A stretch of DNA of 62,155 bases from Symsagittifera roscoffensis (GCF_963678635.1 NC_087068.1:18605872-18668026), one strand, 5' to 3'. Positions 44,214 to 54,132 are shown, numbered from the stretch's first letter. A program made the numbers and translations. Notes: generated from the letters alone by a model not told the origin.

Positions 44214-47200
44214 TTACTTTTTAAATTCTACTTTCTTTAATATTTTAGATTGGGGGATGAACATTTTGTAGTTTTTACGTGGTTGATTTCGGAGTCTTGT
44301 TGTTTTTCTATGTTCAGATTTGTCTATTTCTTCTTGGGGTATTATTTGTTCTGTCATTTTTCTATTTTTTCTTTGTTTTGGAGATTCTTTATGGTTTTGT
44401 GTATTGTTTTTGGTGGCGGTTGGTTTTGTGTTTTGATTTTCGGTGGGGTTATCATTTTGTTCTGTGTTTTTCAGATGTGGTTCATTTTGAATGATTTTTA
44501 ATCCTGTGAAAGAATATAATTGAGTTAATTCGCGGAGTGCGTATTCTTTTGGGTAATAAGGTAATAGGTTGTTTCGATGTTGAACGATTTCTTTTGTGTT
44601 TGAGTCGGTAATTTTATATGTGACATCAGTGGGTTTTGCAATTATTTGGTATGGTCCTTTTCGAAGGGGTTGTAATTTTTTAGAAATTCCTTTTTGAGTA
44701 TTAAAATTAGGTATTAAAACAAATGTTCCAATTTTTAAATCGGAGGCTGGTGTAAAACGTGAATTGATTTGTTCATTGATGTTTTGTCTTTGTAATAACT
44801 TTTTTGTTATTTTTTGATAAATTTCATTGTGTTTTTTATCTCTATTTAGAATCCATTCGGTGTGTGTACCGGAGGCTAGTTTAAGAATTTGTGGGTGATG
44901 AAAATGATCTTCATCATGTGTATGTAAAGGTAGGTTATAACAAATTGAGTCTTTATTTGGTTGACAATAACCTTGTGCGTTTTTATGAGAATTTGCTGTA
45001 AACATTATTGGTTTGCGTGGCTTTTGGTTAAAAACCATTTCGTATGGTGACATTCCTAAAGTTGTCGTTATTTGTGAATTATATGCTAAGGGAAATAATT
45101 TTACATCTGCTGACCATTCGGTATATTTTGTATCATTTCCGTTGATGATACATCTAAGATATTCTTGTAATGAACGGTTCATACCTTCGACTAAGCCGTT
45201 TGTCCAAGGTGCATGAGATGTACGTGGTTTGTGTTTAATGTTATATAAATGACATAGTGTGATAATTTCATTATTTATGAATTCTGTACCGTTGTCTGTA
45301 ACTAAAATTTCTGGTAGTCCGAATTTTGCTATCCAGTGTTCATAGAGTGTTGTGTAAGCGTAATAAGCGTTACAATGTGGTACTGGGTTAAGTGCTACAT
45401 AATGTGTAAATGCGTCAACAATTACCATAATGTAGGAGTTTCCTTCTGATGAGGGTGAAATTGGTCCCTTAGTATCAAATGAGATACGATGGTTAAAGTA
45501 CAAACTTTGTCCTTTAAAATCTTGTTTTTGTGCTATTTGTTTTTGATTTGGGTAAGGTTTATTTAGTTGACATACTATACAATCATTGCATAGTACTTTT
45601 ATCCAAATTGGTGCATTTGGGAAGTAAAAATTTTGTATAAAATTTGAATATGTTTTTTCTGATCCAGAGTGTCCTTTAATATTTTGTGTATGTGAAATAT
45701 TAAAAGCTATAAGAATCATACTTAAAGGGAGACATGGAACTGTAGATTCATTCAGGTTATACTCTAAAAGGTCTGTATTTTCGTTAATTGTTGTGTTGTT
45801 AAATTTGCGAAAGTATCGGAGGAGTGTTTTGTTTCCTAGAATGGTTGAATCTGCTTTGATAGGTTTAGTTTTATATTTGTGCCATGATTTCAGTTGTCGA
45901 ATTACTGGGTCAAGGTTTTGATATTGTTTCAGTGTTGAAATTGTAATTGTTTCTGTTGGGGGGAGAAAAATGTTTTCGATTTCTAATTTAGATAAGGGTA
46001 TTGTGTCAAGTGGGTCGTGAAGGTCAAAAACTTGATTTATTGTGTATTTTGAATCATTTGTTTGTGGTCCTGATAAATTTATTTTATCAGTTAAATCTTC
46101 TTTTTCAATTAGTGGAAAATGGTCTTTTTTAGGCGGGTGTTGTTTTGTTCGTTTTTGTTGGGTGTTATTTTTGATCCATTGAGAATATGGGATTGGTTTG
46201 AAAGTTGATGTTCCAAGTAGATCAACTTCATAATGATTATTTTGACAATCTAAATAAAGTGGGAAATGTTGTAAATTATTTATTTGTGATTGTTCAATAT
46301 CAGTTTTTACTGCATATTTGCATTCCAATCGGGGTGATGTTTCGTTTTCTGCAAGGTAGAATTTTATGTTTTTGGGTATTTCAACTGTTGTTTTTCGTGT
46401 AAGTAATTCAGGTGGTGTATTTCGACTTAAGGTGTCTGGTAATGCAAGATTTTTTCCTGCAGTCCAAACTATATGTAAGTTTGGAAATTTCATTAGAATT
46501 AGTTGAAATCTGTAAACTCGGTGGTTTGGATTAGACTTTTGTGTAAAAAGAAAAATGATTGGTTTATGGTCTGTGAATAGAACTGTTGGATGTTTTGATC
46601 CAAGTATCAGAAATTCATATTCTGTCAGTGTATATATTATGGCTGTGCATTCTCTCATTAGAGTTGAGAGTCGTAGCTCTGCTTGAGTGAATAGTCGAGA
46701 ATTTGCTGATATGAGGTTCATTTTATTTGTACCATTATGTGATTGTAATAGTGCTGCACCGATGCCAAAGTTCGAAGCATCGCACATTGCATAAAATGGT
46801 TGATTTGAGTCTGGAATTGTGTTTGAAATTTGTTCAGTTAAAAGTTTCTTTATTTCTTCAAATCGTGTTTGATGTTCTGTGTTCCATTCAAAATTATTTT
46901 GTTGTCTAAGGATGTTATAAAATGGTCGTAGATATAATTGCATTTTATAAACATATTTACTTAAAAAGTTTAACATTCCAAGAAATTCTTGGATTTTCTT
47001 TTTATTTGTTGGTGGTTGAAGTTTTTGAATAGCGTCAATGCGTGATTTCAATGGAGTGATTGTTTTTCTTTCTATATTATGTCCTAAGAATTTAACTCTT
47101 GTCAAAAAAAAGTGTGATTTATCGGGGGCGGCCTTCAGATTTTCGTTCTGAAGTATTTGGTGATATTTTTCTAAAACATTGAACATCTCGTCTTTTGTTT

Positions 47201-50200
47201 GTGATTGCATAAAAACATCGTCTAAATAGGTGATTGCGTTTTTCTTGAGTATTAGTGGTCTAAAAATTTTGCTCATAAAAGCTGAAAATGCTGCTGGTCC
47301 TATGGATATTCCATAGAATAAGCGGTTGAATTCATATTGTTGGTTTCCTATAACAAATTGTGTTAAACGTCGTGATTGTTCATCTAGTGGCATTTGATTG
47401 TATGCACTATTCATATCGGCGGTTGTAAAGTATTTGCCGTTTATTTTTGTTAAAATAACTTGTATTGGTTCAATGGGCCAATTACATTTTGATTCATCTA
47501 TGAGTGAATTGAGGTATCTAGCGTCGAGAACGATTTTTAATGATTCTCCTTTAGCTAGAATGATAACAGGGTTGATGAATGTGTTGCCTTTTGGTTGTTC
47601 TTCTTTGTTTACTGGTGATATAATGTTGTATTGTTCTAAAATATCGAGTAATCTGTTCACTTTATCATGTAAGTGAATTGGTACTTTACTTGCTCTCTGT
47701 TTTTTGAAAACTGCGTCTGGTTTTAACGGGAGATGTAGTGATGAACTGATTTTGCCAACATCGAATTTTGATGTTGCATAGACTGATGAATATTTAATGA
47801 GCTGTTTGGCTAATTTTTCGAATTCGTCTTGTGTTATTTGTGAATGTTGGAAATTAAACATTGTTAAAAATTTCTGTTGGTCCTCTGTGTAGTTACTTAT
47901 GTTGAATGTAGGTTTGAAATATGGAGTTTTTGTGAAATAATCCGTATTTCTGTTTTCGTTACTTATTATATTATTTATAGATAATTCTTCATTAAGAATT
48001 GTAGATTGGCAAATATCTAGTAATTGGAGTATATTATTTACGCGATAGGCTTTTTCGTGTATTGGTGATATTGTAGCGTTGGTTTCGCAGTATCCTAAAA
48101 GTCCTAAAGGTAATGTTACTTGGTAAGGTGTGTTGTTATAGACATGTAAGGAAATGATATCGGAATTCGAATTTTTCAAATATTTTATGGATGAGATTGT
48201 GATTTTGAAAAATTTATGAATAGGTTTGAATTCAAATTCTGACATATAAAATTTTTGTTTGTTTTGTTCTTTATCATATTGGTGAACTTGTTTGATTGAA
48301 AAATTATAGATATTTCCTGATAGTGGTTTTAGGTGTTTTCTTTGTTTGTTAAATATCGGGTAGAATTTTGAAAAGAATGGTGGTTGTTTATTTAATCTTT
48401 GAAAAAATGTTAAGGATGTTTCTTTTGTTTTTGTATATTTATCTTTGATTAATATTTTACTATTTAGTATGTTAATTGTTGGTATATACTTCGAAATAAA
48501 TGGTATTCCAATGATATTATATTTAATGTCAGTGATATGGAATATTTGTTTAAATGGCTTATTTAAAATTTTGCTTTGTTCCATTGTTCTGGTGGGGAGG
48601 AGAAATAATTGGATCTTTCCGTAGTTTATCAATGTTGATCCTTGTGCTGTTGCTAACTTACTGGAGGTTTCAAGAGGTATTAACTTTGGGTGTAAAGTTT
48701 TTATTTCATTCCATGTGGGGATGTTTATTATGTTTGATTCTGCTCCTGAATCAATTAAAAAATCTATTTCAAGGTCTGGTGGTTGAAATTCTTTATTTCT
48801 TGGGCTTTCTAAGAGAAATGGTATTGTCCAAATTTTTTCTTTGGGTTGTTCTTTTTGTATATTTTGATAAATGTGGTTTGTATTCAAGCATTTTGTTTTG
48901 GTATTTTTATTGGTTTGATCTGTAGTGTTAATCTCGTTTGTTTCTTGCGTCGTTGGTGTGGAATTTATGGGTGTAGTGTAATAATTTTGAAGAAATTCTG
49001 ATTGATTTTCATATATGTGTGATGAAAAGGGTTGTTCATATATGACAGATTCATAGTCATTTTCGACTTTTATCATATTGATAGAAAGAGTGTTTTCAGT
49101 ATCACTTTCTGAATCTGATGATGTACAGTTTATTTGATTGAGTTGTAACGTATCAGTTACTGTGTCATCAATACCTGGAGGGTCTGATGTTGTTTCTGGG
49201 TTAGATTGTACTTGATTGATTTGTCTTTGATGTTTAGGTGTACTACTTCTGTGGCGATTATTAGAATTATTATAGTTATTATTATTCCGGTGTGGTGATT
49301 GGGAATAATTTCTATAACGATTATTATAACTTGGGTGTCGATTTTGTGAATTATTTCGCGATCTGTTTTGGTAATTATTGTTTGGTCTGTTATAGTTCGA
49401 TCTATTATATGAGTTATTCCTTGATCGATTGTTCGGGTAATTCTGGTTTCGGTTGTTTGAATAACTTCTATTTCGATTATAGGAGTAGTTTCTATTCCTA
49501 TTGTATGATGAATTTCGTGATTGGTTGTTTGGATAGTAGTTATTTCTTGATTGGGAATTAGATCTAGAAACAAATCGTTGTGTGTTTGAATTTGATCTGG
49601 AGTAGTTATTTCGACTATTTGGTCTATTGTAGTGATTTTGTGATGAATTATACGTGTTTCTTCGTTCTGGTGATCTTCCTCTATAACTTGAGTTATATGG
49701 TGATTGATTTCTTGTATAATTTGTATTGTTCGGGAGTGGTTTTCCTGAACTGTTGTTGCTGTGGACTGTTTTGTTCGGTAGATTTTGATCTTTTTTCATG
49801 TATTGATAGAATGATTTATTTGGTTCTTTATATTTTTGAGGTTTATTTTGATTATCTTGCTGTTTTTGTCTACATTCGGAAATACTATGTCCGTATCGTC
49901 GGCAATAATTACACCATTTTTTGAAAGATGGTTTGCCTTTAAAGTTTGGGTTCTTTTCGTAAATATTGAGTATTTCAGTGATTTTTTCAACGAGGTCTGT
50001 CTCTGATTCCTGTATATTATTAATATTAGTGGGAGTCGTTTCAATTCTGTTAACGTATTGTAATTTCAGATTTTCCGTTTCTTCTAGTTTCATCGTGATT
50101 TCTGCTTGTTCTAATTTGTCTACTAGTTTTCGAAAATCTAAATCGGGTTCTCGAATTGAAGAAGGATGGGATGCTCTCTTTTTTATTGCTATTTTCCTTA

Positions 50201-52436
50201 ATTGTGGTGTTAAGGTCATCATTAAGATTTCTGTCATCTTTGTGTTTTTATAGTCATGTGTATTTAATGAATATGCTTTTCGAACTAGTGTTTCGATTCG
50301 TACTGCTATTTGCTTGATGGTTTCGTTTGGTAATCTGCGAATTTCATTACATAAAACTCTTTGTTGTTGTTTGTTTCTTTCGGAGTCAAACATTTTTGAA
50401 AATTCTTGTGTAAATCTTTTCCAGTTTGATTTTATTTCTAGAGGTAGTACTGAAAACCATTTTTGGGCTGCGCCATCTAAGGTTGTTTGTATTAACGCTG
50501 TGCGTCGATGTATCCAATTTTGATGTAGTGGCGTATTAATTGGTTCAGGTCCAATATTTAAAATCAGGTTTGCTGTTACTGCATTTAAATAATCTTCTAC
50601 AGAGTATTCAGGGTCTGTTCCTGTGAAAACCATTAAAGGTTTGTTTGATGTTATTGATGATCCACCCATAAGGTATGGATTCATTGTCATTTGTAATGAT
50701 TCTGCTGCATTTGGCATTTGAGAAAAATTTGAAAGTTGGTTTCTTGTTATCTCATGTTGTTGGAGATAATATGGGAGTGGTATTTCATTTTGCATTTGTG
50801 ATGGTTGATACGAGTGTGCAGTCATTGGATTTTGTTGTTGAATTGGTTGAAAAGATTGTGTATTAATTGGATTTTGTTGTTGAATTGGTTGTTGATTTTG
50901 TGCATCTATTGGTTGTGGAGAAAAATTTCTATGATTTGTACGTGTTCTCTGTATTCCTTGTCTACGATATTCTTGAGTATTTTGTGCAAATATATCTGGT
51001 TGTAAGAAATCATCATCTGAGGATAAATAATCCATTTGATAAGATGTCTGTTTTTTATTTTTATTTTGTTGAAAAAATGGGTAATTTTCACTGTGATCCC
51101 GTGGAGGATTTGTTTGGAAATTTGTTGAATTAGGTTGGGCCATTGGGTTATCCCAATTTCGAGATCTTGTATATTGGTTAAAATTTCTTTGTGGTTGATT
51201 ATATGTTTTTGATGGATGTGTATAATTATAATTATGGTCTGCAAAGTTGTTTCTAGTGAATGTTTTGCGTGTTTTTGGTGGTATTGTCATGGGTCTGTAT
51301 GTTTGGTAATCCATATGTGAATATTTAGGGGCAACCGAAGGTTTAACGGTTGATTGTAAGGTTACCTGTGTTTGTGAAGGATTTGTATTTCTTGGTGTTG
51401 TTAAATTTGGGCGTATTGGTGAAATACTTTGTTGTGTAGTTGTTGTGTGTACAATTTCTTCATTTATGAAGTGTGATGGTGTCTGGATATCTTGTTGAGT
51501 AAGATTCCTAGTTCCATTGAGGTTTTCATTGTGTATAACTGTAGAGTTTAAACTATTATTTTGTGTATCGGGTAAAAATGTATTATAGTTTAATGGTGTT
51601 GCATCAATTGTTAATGGTATTACTCTTACATAATCTCTTATGTAAGATATTGTACCTATTGCTTGACTTGAGATTGATTGTGGAAAGCTTATAAATGCGG
51701 GATGAGACCATTCGGGGTCCCAAACATAATCTGATTGTTCTGTGATAGCGGTATCATCGTTCGAATTTTGGGGTCTAAAATTTTTTCTTGCTTGTTCAAT
51801 TAAATCAATATTGTGTGTGAAGTAATCTATTATGAACCATGCCAAAATTTTTTGTAGATCGTGTTTTGTATGTTGTGAAACGTCGTCTTTCGTGAAATTT
51901 TCTTTAATGATGTTTAAATAACTAGAGAGTAGTGTGATTTCATGTCGTACTTTCAAATGTTTAGATGTTTCTTTTGGTGAGACATTTGTTATTGGGATTT
52001 CGTTTTCTAATATCGAAATATAACTATATATTATTGCGAAAACTTCATTGGTGAATATGGAGTTTGCTCTTTGTGAGTTATGGTATTGGATGCTTTTTAT
52101 ATATTCTGAAAAAACTTTTGAAAATTCTAAATCAAGATCGTCTGTTTGAATTGTATATTTTCTATTATTATGGTTTGGTGAGGTGAATTCTATGGAGTAG
52201 ATTCCATACTGTTGTGTTATGTTGCATATATCTTTTAGATAGTGATCTATGATTTGTCTTTTGATTTTTACATCGGGGAACTCTGTTTTACATGGACTGA
52301 TTCCGGGTTCAAATAAATTTACGAGTAAATTTTGACAAAATATGTGTTGTCCTCTATCAGTATCTGCGTCTACTATAAAAGGAAAGATTTCATCATCATC
52401 TGGAGTTTCTTCACCTGGGGTGTGCGTTGAACTCAT
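44214..52436 (-). CDS. gag-pol: Gag-pol polyprotein, 2,740 aa in one frame
   Basis: Domains in order: an unusually long Gln/Asn-rich N-terminal region (~1-590); capsid around 600-800 (WFSVLPLEIKSNW); a CCHC zinc knuckle, CNYCRRYGHSISEC, at ~841-854; an Arg/Asn/Ser/Tyr low-complexity tract at ~900-1080; aspartic protease DSGAE at ~1229; RT with YLDD at ~1737; RNase H with CDASNFGIG at ~1886; integrase zinc domain ~2250-2290; integrase core D2321, D2381, E2417 (35 residues between the last two); a GPY/F-like segment (LRKGPYQII) near 2590; then a charged tail. All catalytic motifs look intact. Gag and pol are not separated by a stop or frameshift. The ATG at 52,436 overlaps the end of the pre-gag ORF by 26 bases. 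Domain order (RT-RH-IN) and GPY/F place it in Ty3/gypsy. Confidence 0.97.
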   Translation of the reverse strand: MSSTHTPGEETPDDDEIFPFIVDADTDRGQHIFCQNLLVNLFEPGISPCKTEFPDVKIKRQIIDHYLKDICNITQQYGIYSIEFTSPNHNNRKYTIQTDDLDLEFSKVFSEYIKSIQYHNSQRANSIFTNEVFAIIYSYISILENEIPITNVSPKETSKHLKVRHEITLLSSYLNIIKENFTKDDVSQHTKHDLQKILAWFIIDYFTHNIDLIEQARKNFRPQNSNDDTAITEQSDYVWDPEWSHPAFISFPQSISSQAIGTISYIRDYVRVIPLTIDATPLNYNTFLPDTQNNSLNSTVIHNENLNGTRNLTQQDIQTPSHFINEEIVHTTTTQQSISPIRPNLTTPRNTNPSQTQVTLQSTVKPSVAPKYSHMDYQTYRPMTIPPKTRKTFTRNNFADHNYNYTHPSKTYNQPQRNFNQYTRSRNWDNPMAQPNSTNFQTNPPRDHSENYPFFQQNKNKKQTSYQMDYLSSDDDFLQPDIFAQNTQEYRRQGIQRTRTNHRNFSPQPIDAQNQQPIQQQNPINTQSFQPIQQQNPMTAHSYQPSQMQNEIPLPYYLQQHEITRNQLSNFSQMPNAAESLQMTMNPYLMGGSSITSNKPLMVFTGTDPEYSVEDYLNAVTANLILNIGPEPINTPLHQNWIHRRTALIQTTLDGAAQKWFSVLPLEIKSNWKRFTQEFSKMFDSERNKQQQRVLCNEIRRLPNETIKQIAVRIETLVRKAYSLNTHDYKNTKMTEILMMTLTPQLRKIAIKKRASHPSSIREPDLDFRKLVDKLEQAEITMKLEETENLKLQYVNRIETTPTNINNIQESETDLVEKITEILNIYEKNPNFKGKPSFKKWCNYCRRYGHSISECRQKQQDNQNKPQKYKEPNKSFYQYMKKDQNLPNKTVHSNNSSGKPLPNNTNYTRNQSPYNSSYRGRSPERRNTYNSSQNHYNRPNSRNNYSRSNSNTQRFVSRSNSQSRNNYYPNNQSRNSSYNRNRNYSYNRNRSYSNNRNQNYPNNRSRNNSYNRSNYNRPNNNYQNRSRNNSQNRHPSYNNRYRNYSQSPHRNNNNYNNSNNRHRSSTPKHQRQINQVQSNPETTSDPPGIDDTVTDTLQLNQINCTSSDSESDTENTLSINMIKVENDYESVIYEQPFSSHIYENQSEFLQNYYTTPINSTPTTQETNEINTTDQTNKNTKTKCLNTNHIYQNIQKEQPKEKIWTIPFLLESPRNKEFQPPDLEIDFLIDSGAESNIINIPTWNEIKTLHPKLIPLETSSKLATAQGSTLINYGKIQLFLLPTRTMEQSKILNKPFKQIFHITDIKYNIIGIPFISKYIPTINILNSKILIKDKYTKTKETSLTFFQRLNKQPPFFSKFYPIFNKQRKHLKPLSGNIYNFSIKQVHQYDKEQNKQKFYMSEFEFKPIHKFFKITISSIKYLKNSNSDIISLHVYNNTPYQVTLPLGLLGYCETNATISPIHEKAYRVNNILQLLDICQSTILNEELSINNIISNENRNTDYFTKTPYFKPTFNISNYTEDQQKFLTMFNFQHSQITQDEFEKLAKQLIKYSSVYATSKFDVGKISSSLHLPLKPDAVFKKQRASKVPIHLHDKVNRLLDILEQYNIISPVNKEEQPKGNTFINPVIILAKGESLKIVLDARYLNSLIDESKCNWPIEPIQVILTKINGKYFTTADMNSAYNQMPLDEQSRRLTQFVIGNQQYEFNRLFYGISIGPAAFSAFMSKIFRPLILKKNAITYLDDVFMQSQTKDEMFNVLEKYHQILQNENLKAAPDKSHFFLTRVKFLGHNIERKTITPLKSRIDAIQKLQPPTNKKKIQEFLGMLNFLSKYVYKMQLYLRPFYNILRQQNNFEWNTEHQTRFEEIKKLLTEQISNTIPDSNQPFYAMCDASNFGIGAALLQSHNGTNKMNLISANSRLFTQAELRLSTLMRECTAIIYTLTEYEFLILGSKHPTVLFTDHKPIIFLFTQKSNPNHRVYRFQLILMKFPNLHIVWTAGKNLALPDTLSRNTPPELLTRKTTVEIPKNIKFYLAENETSPRLECKYAVKTDIEQSQINNLQHFPLYLDCQNNHYEVDLLGTSTFKPIPYSQWIKNNTQQKRTKQHPPKKDHFPLIEKEDLTDKINLSGPQTNDSKYTINQVFDLHDPLDTIPLSKLEIENIFLPPTETITISTLKQYQNLDPVIRQLKSWHKYKTKPIKADSTILGNKTLLRYFRKFNNTTINENTDLLEYNLNESTVPCLPLSMILIAFNISHTQNIKGHSGSEKTYSNFIQNFYFPNAPIWIKVLCNDCIVCQLNKPYPNQKQIAQKQDFKGQSLYFNHRISFDTKGPISPSSEGNSYIMVIVDAFTHYVALNPVPHCNAYYAYTTLYEHWIAKFGLPEILVTDNGTEFINNEIITLCHLYNIKHKPRTSHAPWTNGLVEGMNRSLQEYLRCIINGNDTKYTEWSADVKLFPLAYNSQITTTLGMSPYEMVFNQKPRKPIMFTANSHKNAQGYCQPNKDSICYNLPLHTHDEDHFHHPQILKLASGTHTEWILNRDKKHNEIYQKITKKLLQRQNINEQINSRFTPASDLKIGTFVLIPNFNTQKGISKKLQPLRKGPYQIIAKPTDVTYKITDSNTKEIVQHRNNLLPYYPKEYALRELTQLYSFTGLKIIQNEPHLKNTEQNDNPTENQNTKPTATKNNTQNHKESPKQRKNRKMTEQIIPQEEIDKSEHRKTTRLRNQPRKNYKMFIPQSKILKKVEFKK

Positions 52437-52878
52437 TTTTTCGTTCGATTACTGTTAATATGTAATTATTAATGTGTCGAATTGGTTGATTCCAATTGTA
52501 TAAATGTACTGGTTTGTGTTTGTACTGCTTTTTTATTCTTCTTTTTCCTCTTTGTGATGAATTTGAAGTTGTTTCTGAGTCAGAGAAATATAATTGATCG
52601 TGAATTGGGCAATTTTTATCTATTGATTCTTTTAGTTTGTAAAGTTCGTCTAAACTGTTGGTTTCTGATTCTGAAAATGCGTTTCGATTTTTTGAAAATC
52701 TTTTTCGTGTTATTTGTCTTTGTTTCGTTATTATTTTTCTTTTTAGTGTTTGTCGTTTTGTTCGAATGTATCCAACTGTTTGTGTATGAGGTGTGATTAC
52801 AAGGTCGTATTTTTTGTTATCTATTTCACAATTGTGTAAAACGATTGTTTGTTTATTTCCTAGGTTTTTAAATGACAT
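52411..52878 (-). CDS. Basic 155-aa pre-gag protein
   Basis: The ORF lies between leader and gag and overlaps the gag start by 26 bases in another frame. Residues ~38-66 are strongly basic (RTKRQTLKRKIITKQRQITR), followed by Ser/Glu-rich acidic stretches (SESETNSLDEL, SDSETTSNSS) and a second basic cluster (RGKRRIKKQYKHK). This looks like a nucleic-acid-binding or nuclear-localisation segment next to possible phosphorylation sites. There is no membrane segment. Ogre elements also carry an ORF before gag, but I see no reason to call them homologous. A Tat/Rev-like regulator or a nucleoprotein is a guess. Gag would be reached by leaky scanning or reinitiation. Confidence 0.7.
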   Translation of the reverse strand: MSFKNLGNKQTIVLHNCEIDNKKYDLVITPHTQTVGYIRTKRQTLKRKIITKQRQITRKRFSKNRNAFSESETNSLDELYKLKESIDKNCPIHDQLYFSDSETTSNSSQRGKRRIKKQYKHKPVHLYNWNQPIRHINNYILTVIERKNEFNAHPR

Positions 52879-53395
52879 AAGGTTTAGAATTACGGATGCA
52901 AAGGGTTGTTAAATGATTTCTATTTTCCTAAACTGTTAGTTCTTACGATTTTTTGGTTAGCTTAACCTGGGTCTGTTTGTTCAGGGTTGGAGAGAAAAGT
53001 ATATCGATTCCGAAGAATGATTTTTTACTTTCTCGTGGCTAGTATAAGTTAAGGTGTTAACTTACTTAATCTTACTTAGGGGTAGTGATTGTGTTCAAGG
53101 GTTGGAGAATAGTAAATCGATCCACAAGGTTCAGGTATAATTAGAACGCGAGTAGTTCGTTAGATACTATTTTAAACTTACTAAGTCTAAGATTTATCCT
53201 GGGTCTGGTAAGAGGGGGGGTCAAGTGAAGGATGAATAACCGAAGTTCTTCACTGTTTATCCTAATTTGAATGATTAGTTTTGTTTAAAAATTTCTATTA
53301 GTCTTAGGTCTTTAGAAAGGGTTGGGTAGTGAATCGACGTTTGAGGTCGTTAGACACTAATTAAGTGGGTGGGGGAGAACAAAGTTGTTCTGTTT

Positions 53396-53480
53396 GATCC
53401 AAGGATAAGCCTTGATGATCAAATTTGAAATTTAATTAAGTAGAAAATGATTTAAGATCCAAGGATAAGCCTTGATGATC
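53396..53480 (-). promoter_or_regulatory. Tandem pair of stem-loops in the leader
   Basis: The sequence gatccaaggataagcctt followed by gatgatc occurs twice, exactly 60 bases apart. On the sense strand each copy can fold as GATC-(AT)-CAAGG-CTTAT-CCTTG-GATC, a stem of nine pairs with a two-base bulge and a five-base loop. Exact repetition within otherwise unlike AT-rich sequence suggests selection or a recent copy event. Confidence 0.55.
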
Positions 53481-53810
53481 TGGTTTTAAAATTAAGTGAA
53501 TTTAAGTTTTAATAAAATTTTAAATGTGTGTAAAGGAAAGATTTAGTGTTTTGATGATATTAGTGGGTTTATGATTGCTGTTATGTTTTAGATGATGAAG
53601 CTGGAACAACAGGATGATTTATGATTACTAACCATTTATTGTCATGCTACTAATTTTTATTTTTATTTTCCAATAAATATTTTTCAAACATGTTTTGTAT
53701 AATACTGCAGAGTTTTAGGAAAACGATCTTAGATCTTTTTATCAATCGTTATTGTATATTAATAAATTTGTTTAGCGCCTGAAATGATTTTGAAGAGTAA
53801 CTTCAAGGTT

Positions 53811-54044
53811 TTATGTTTGCAAATGGAAATCTAAATTCATTGCAAGTAGTATTCGAAATATAAAAGTTTGTTCTGGCTTTTGCCGAACTATCATATAACT
53901 ATACGGCAAGTTTCTACTTTGTCGTATGTCGTCTTTGGTTCGAGGTCTTCTTCCAATTCCGGGTAGTTCTGTTATGGTTCGGAATATTGGCTCTGATCTA
54001 TTGAGTCGTAGAGACATTTCGATTAAATTATTGTCGTATAACAT
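53811..54044 (-). CDS. 77-codon uORF at the first AUG of the leader
   Basis: On the sense strand this is the first ATG after the primer site (context AAAAATG), about 85 bases downstream of it. The predicted peptide has a basic central part (GIGRRPRTKDDIRQSRN) and no membrane span. It may regulate initiation at the pre-gag and gag ORFs, or it may simply be a chance frame. Its position as first AUG makes it relevant either way. Confidence 0.4.
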   Translation of the reverse strand: MLYDNNLIEMSLRLNRSEPIFRTITELPGIGRRPRTKDDIRQSRNLPYSYMIVRQKPEQTFIFRILLAMNLDFHLQT

Positions 54045-54112
54045 TTTTGTAAATGTTTTTGTCTAATTTCTAATCTATTTTGGTTAATTCTAATCTATTA
54101 AGGTCTTGTTCG

Positions 54113-54130
54113 AGACTTATGGTCGCACCA
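54113..54130 (-). promoter_or_regulatory. Candidate primer-binding site
   Basis: Two bases after the 5' LTR the sense strand reads TGGTGCGACCATAAGTC. TGG-start and position are as expected for pairing with a tRNA 3' end (...GGTCGCACCA). I cannot name the tRNA with confidence. Confidence 0.65.
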
Positions 54131-54132
54131 GA

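Larger units (their letters stand above)
52879..54132 (-). promoter_or_regulatory. Long 5' leader of the giant element
   Basis: The 1.25-kb leader contains a uORF (53,811-54,044), two copies of a hairpin-forming 25-mer (53,396-53,420 and 53,456-53,480) and three diverged copies of an 'agggttgga...tcgat' motif (~52,982, ~53,097, ~53,317). A leader of this length usually holds packaging, dimerisation and splice-donor signals. Which of these elements serve that purpose cannot be told from one copy. Confidence 0.6.

Noticed and set aside
48554-48925. 123-codon plus-strand hydrophobic frame
   Set aside because: It is antisense to the protease region of the intact gag-pol; hydrophobicity follows from the G/T-rich plus strand.
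49157-49573. 138-codon minus-strand frame rich in Ile and Thr
   Set aside because: It lies inside gag-pol in another register and arises from the Arg/Asn/Ser/Tyr repeat tract; composition mirrors that repeat.
50906-51244. 112-codon minus-strand frame within gag
   Set aside because: It is a shadow of the Gln/Asn-rich gag N-terminal region in another register.
54101-54130. A tRNA 3' half next to the LTR
   Set aside because: GGTCGCACCA fits a primer-binding site, but the preceding T-arm-like bases do not form a proper five-pair stem, so it is not a tRNA gene.
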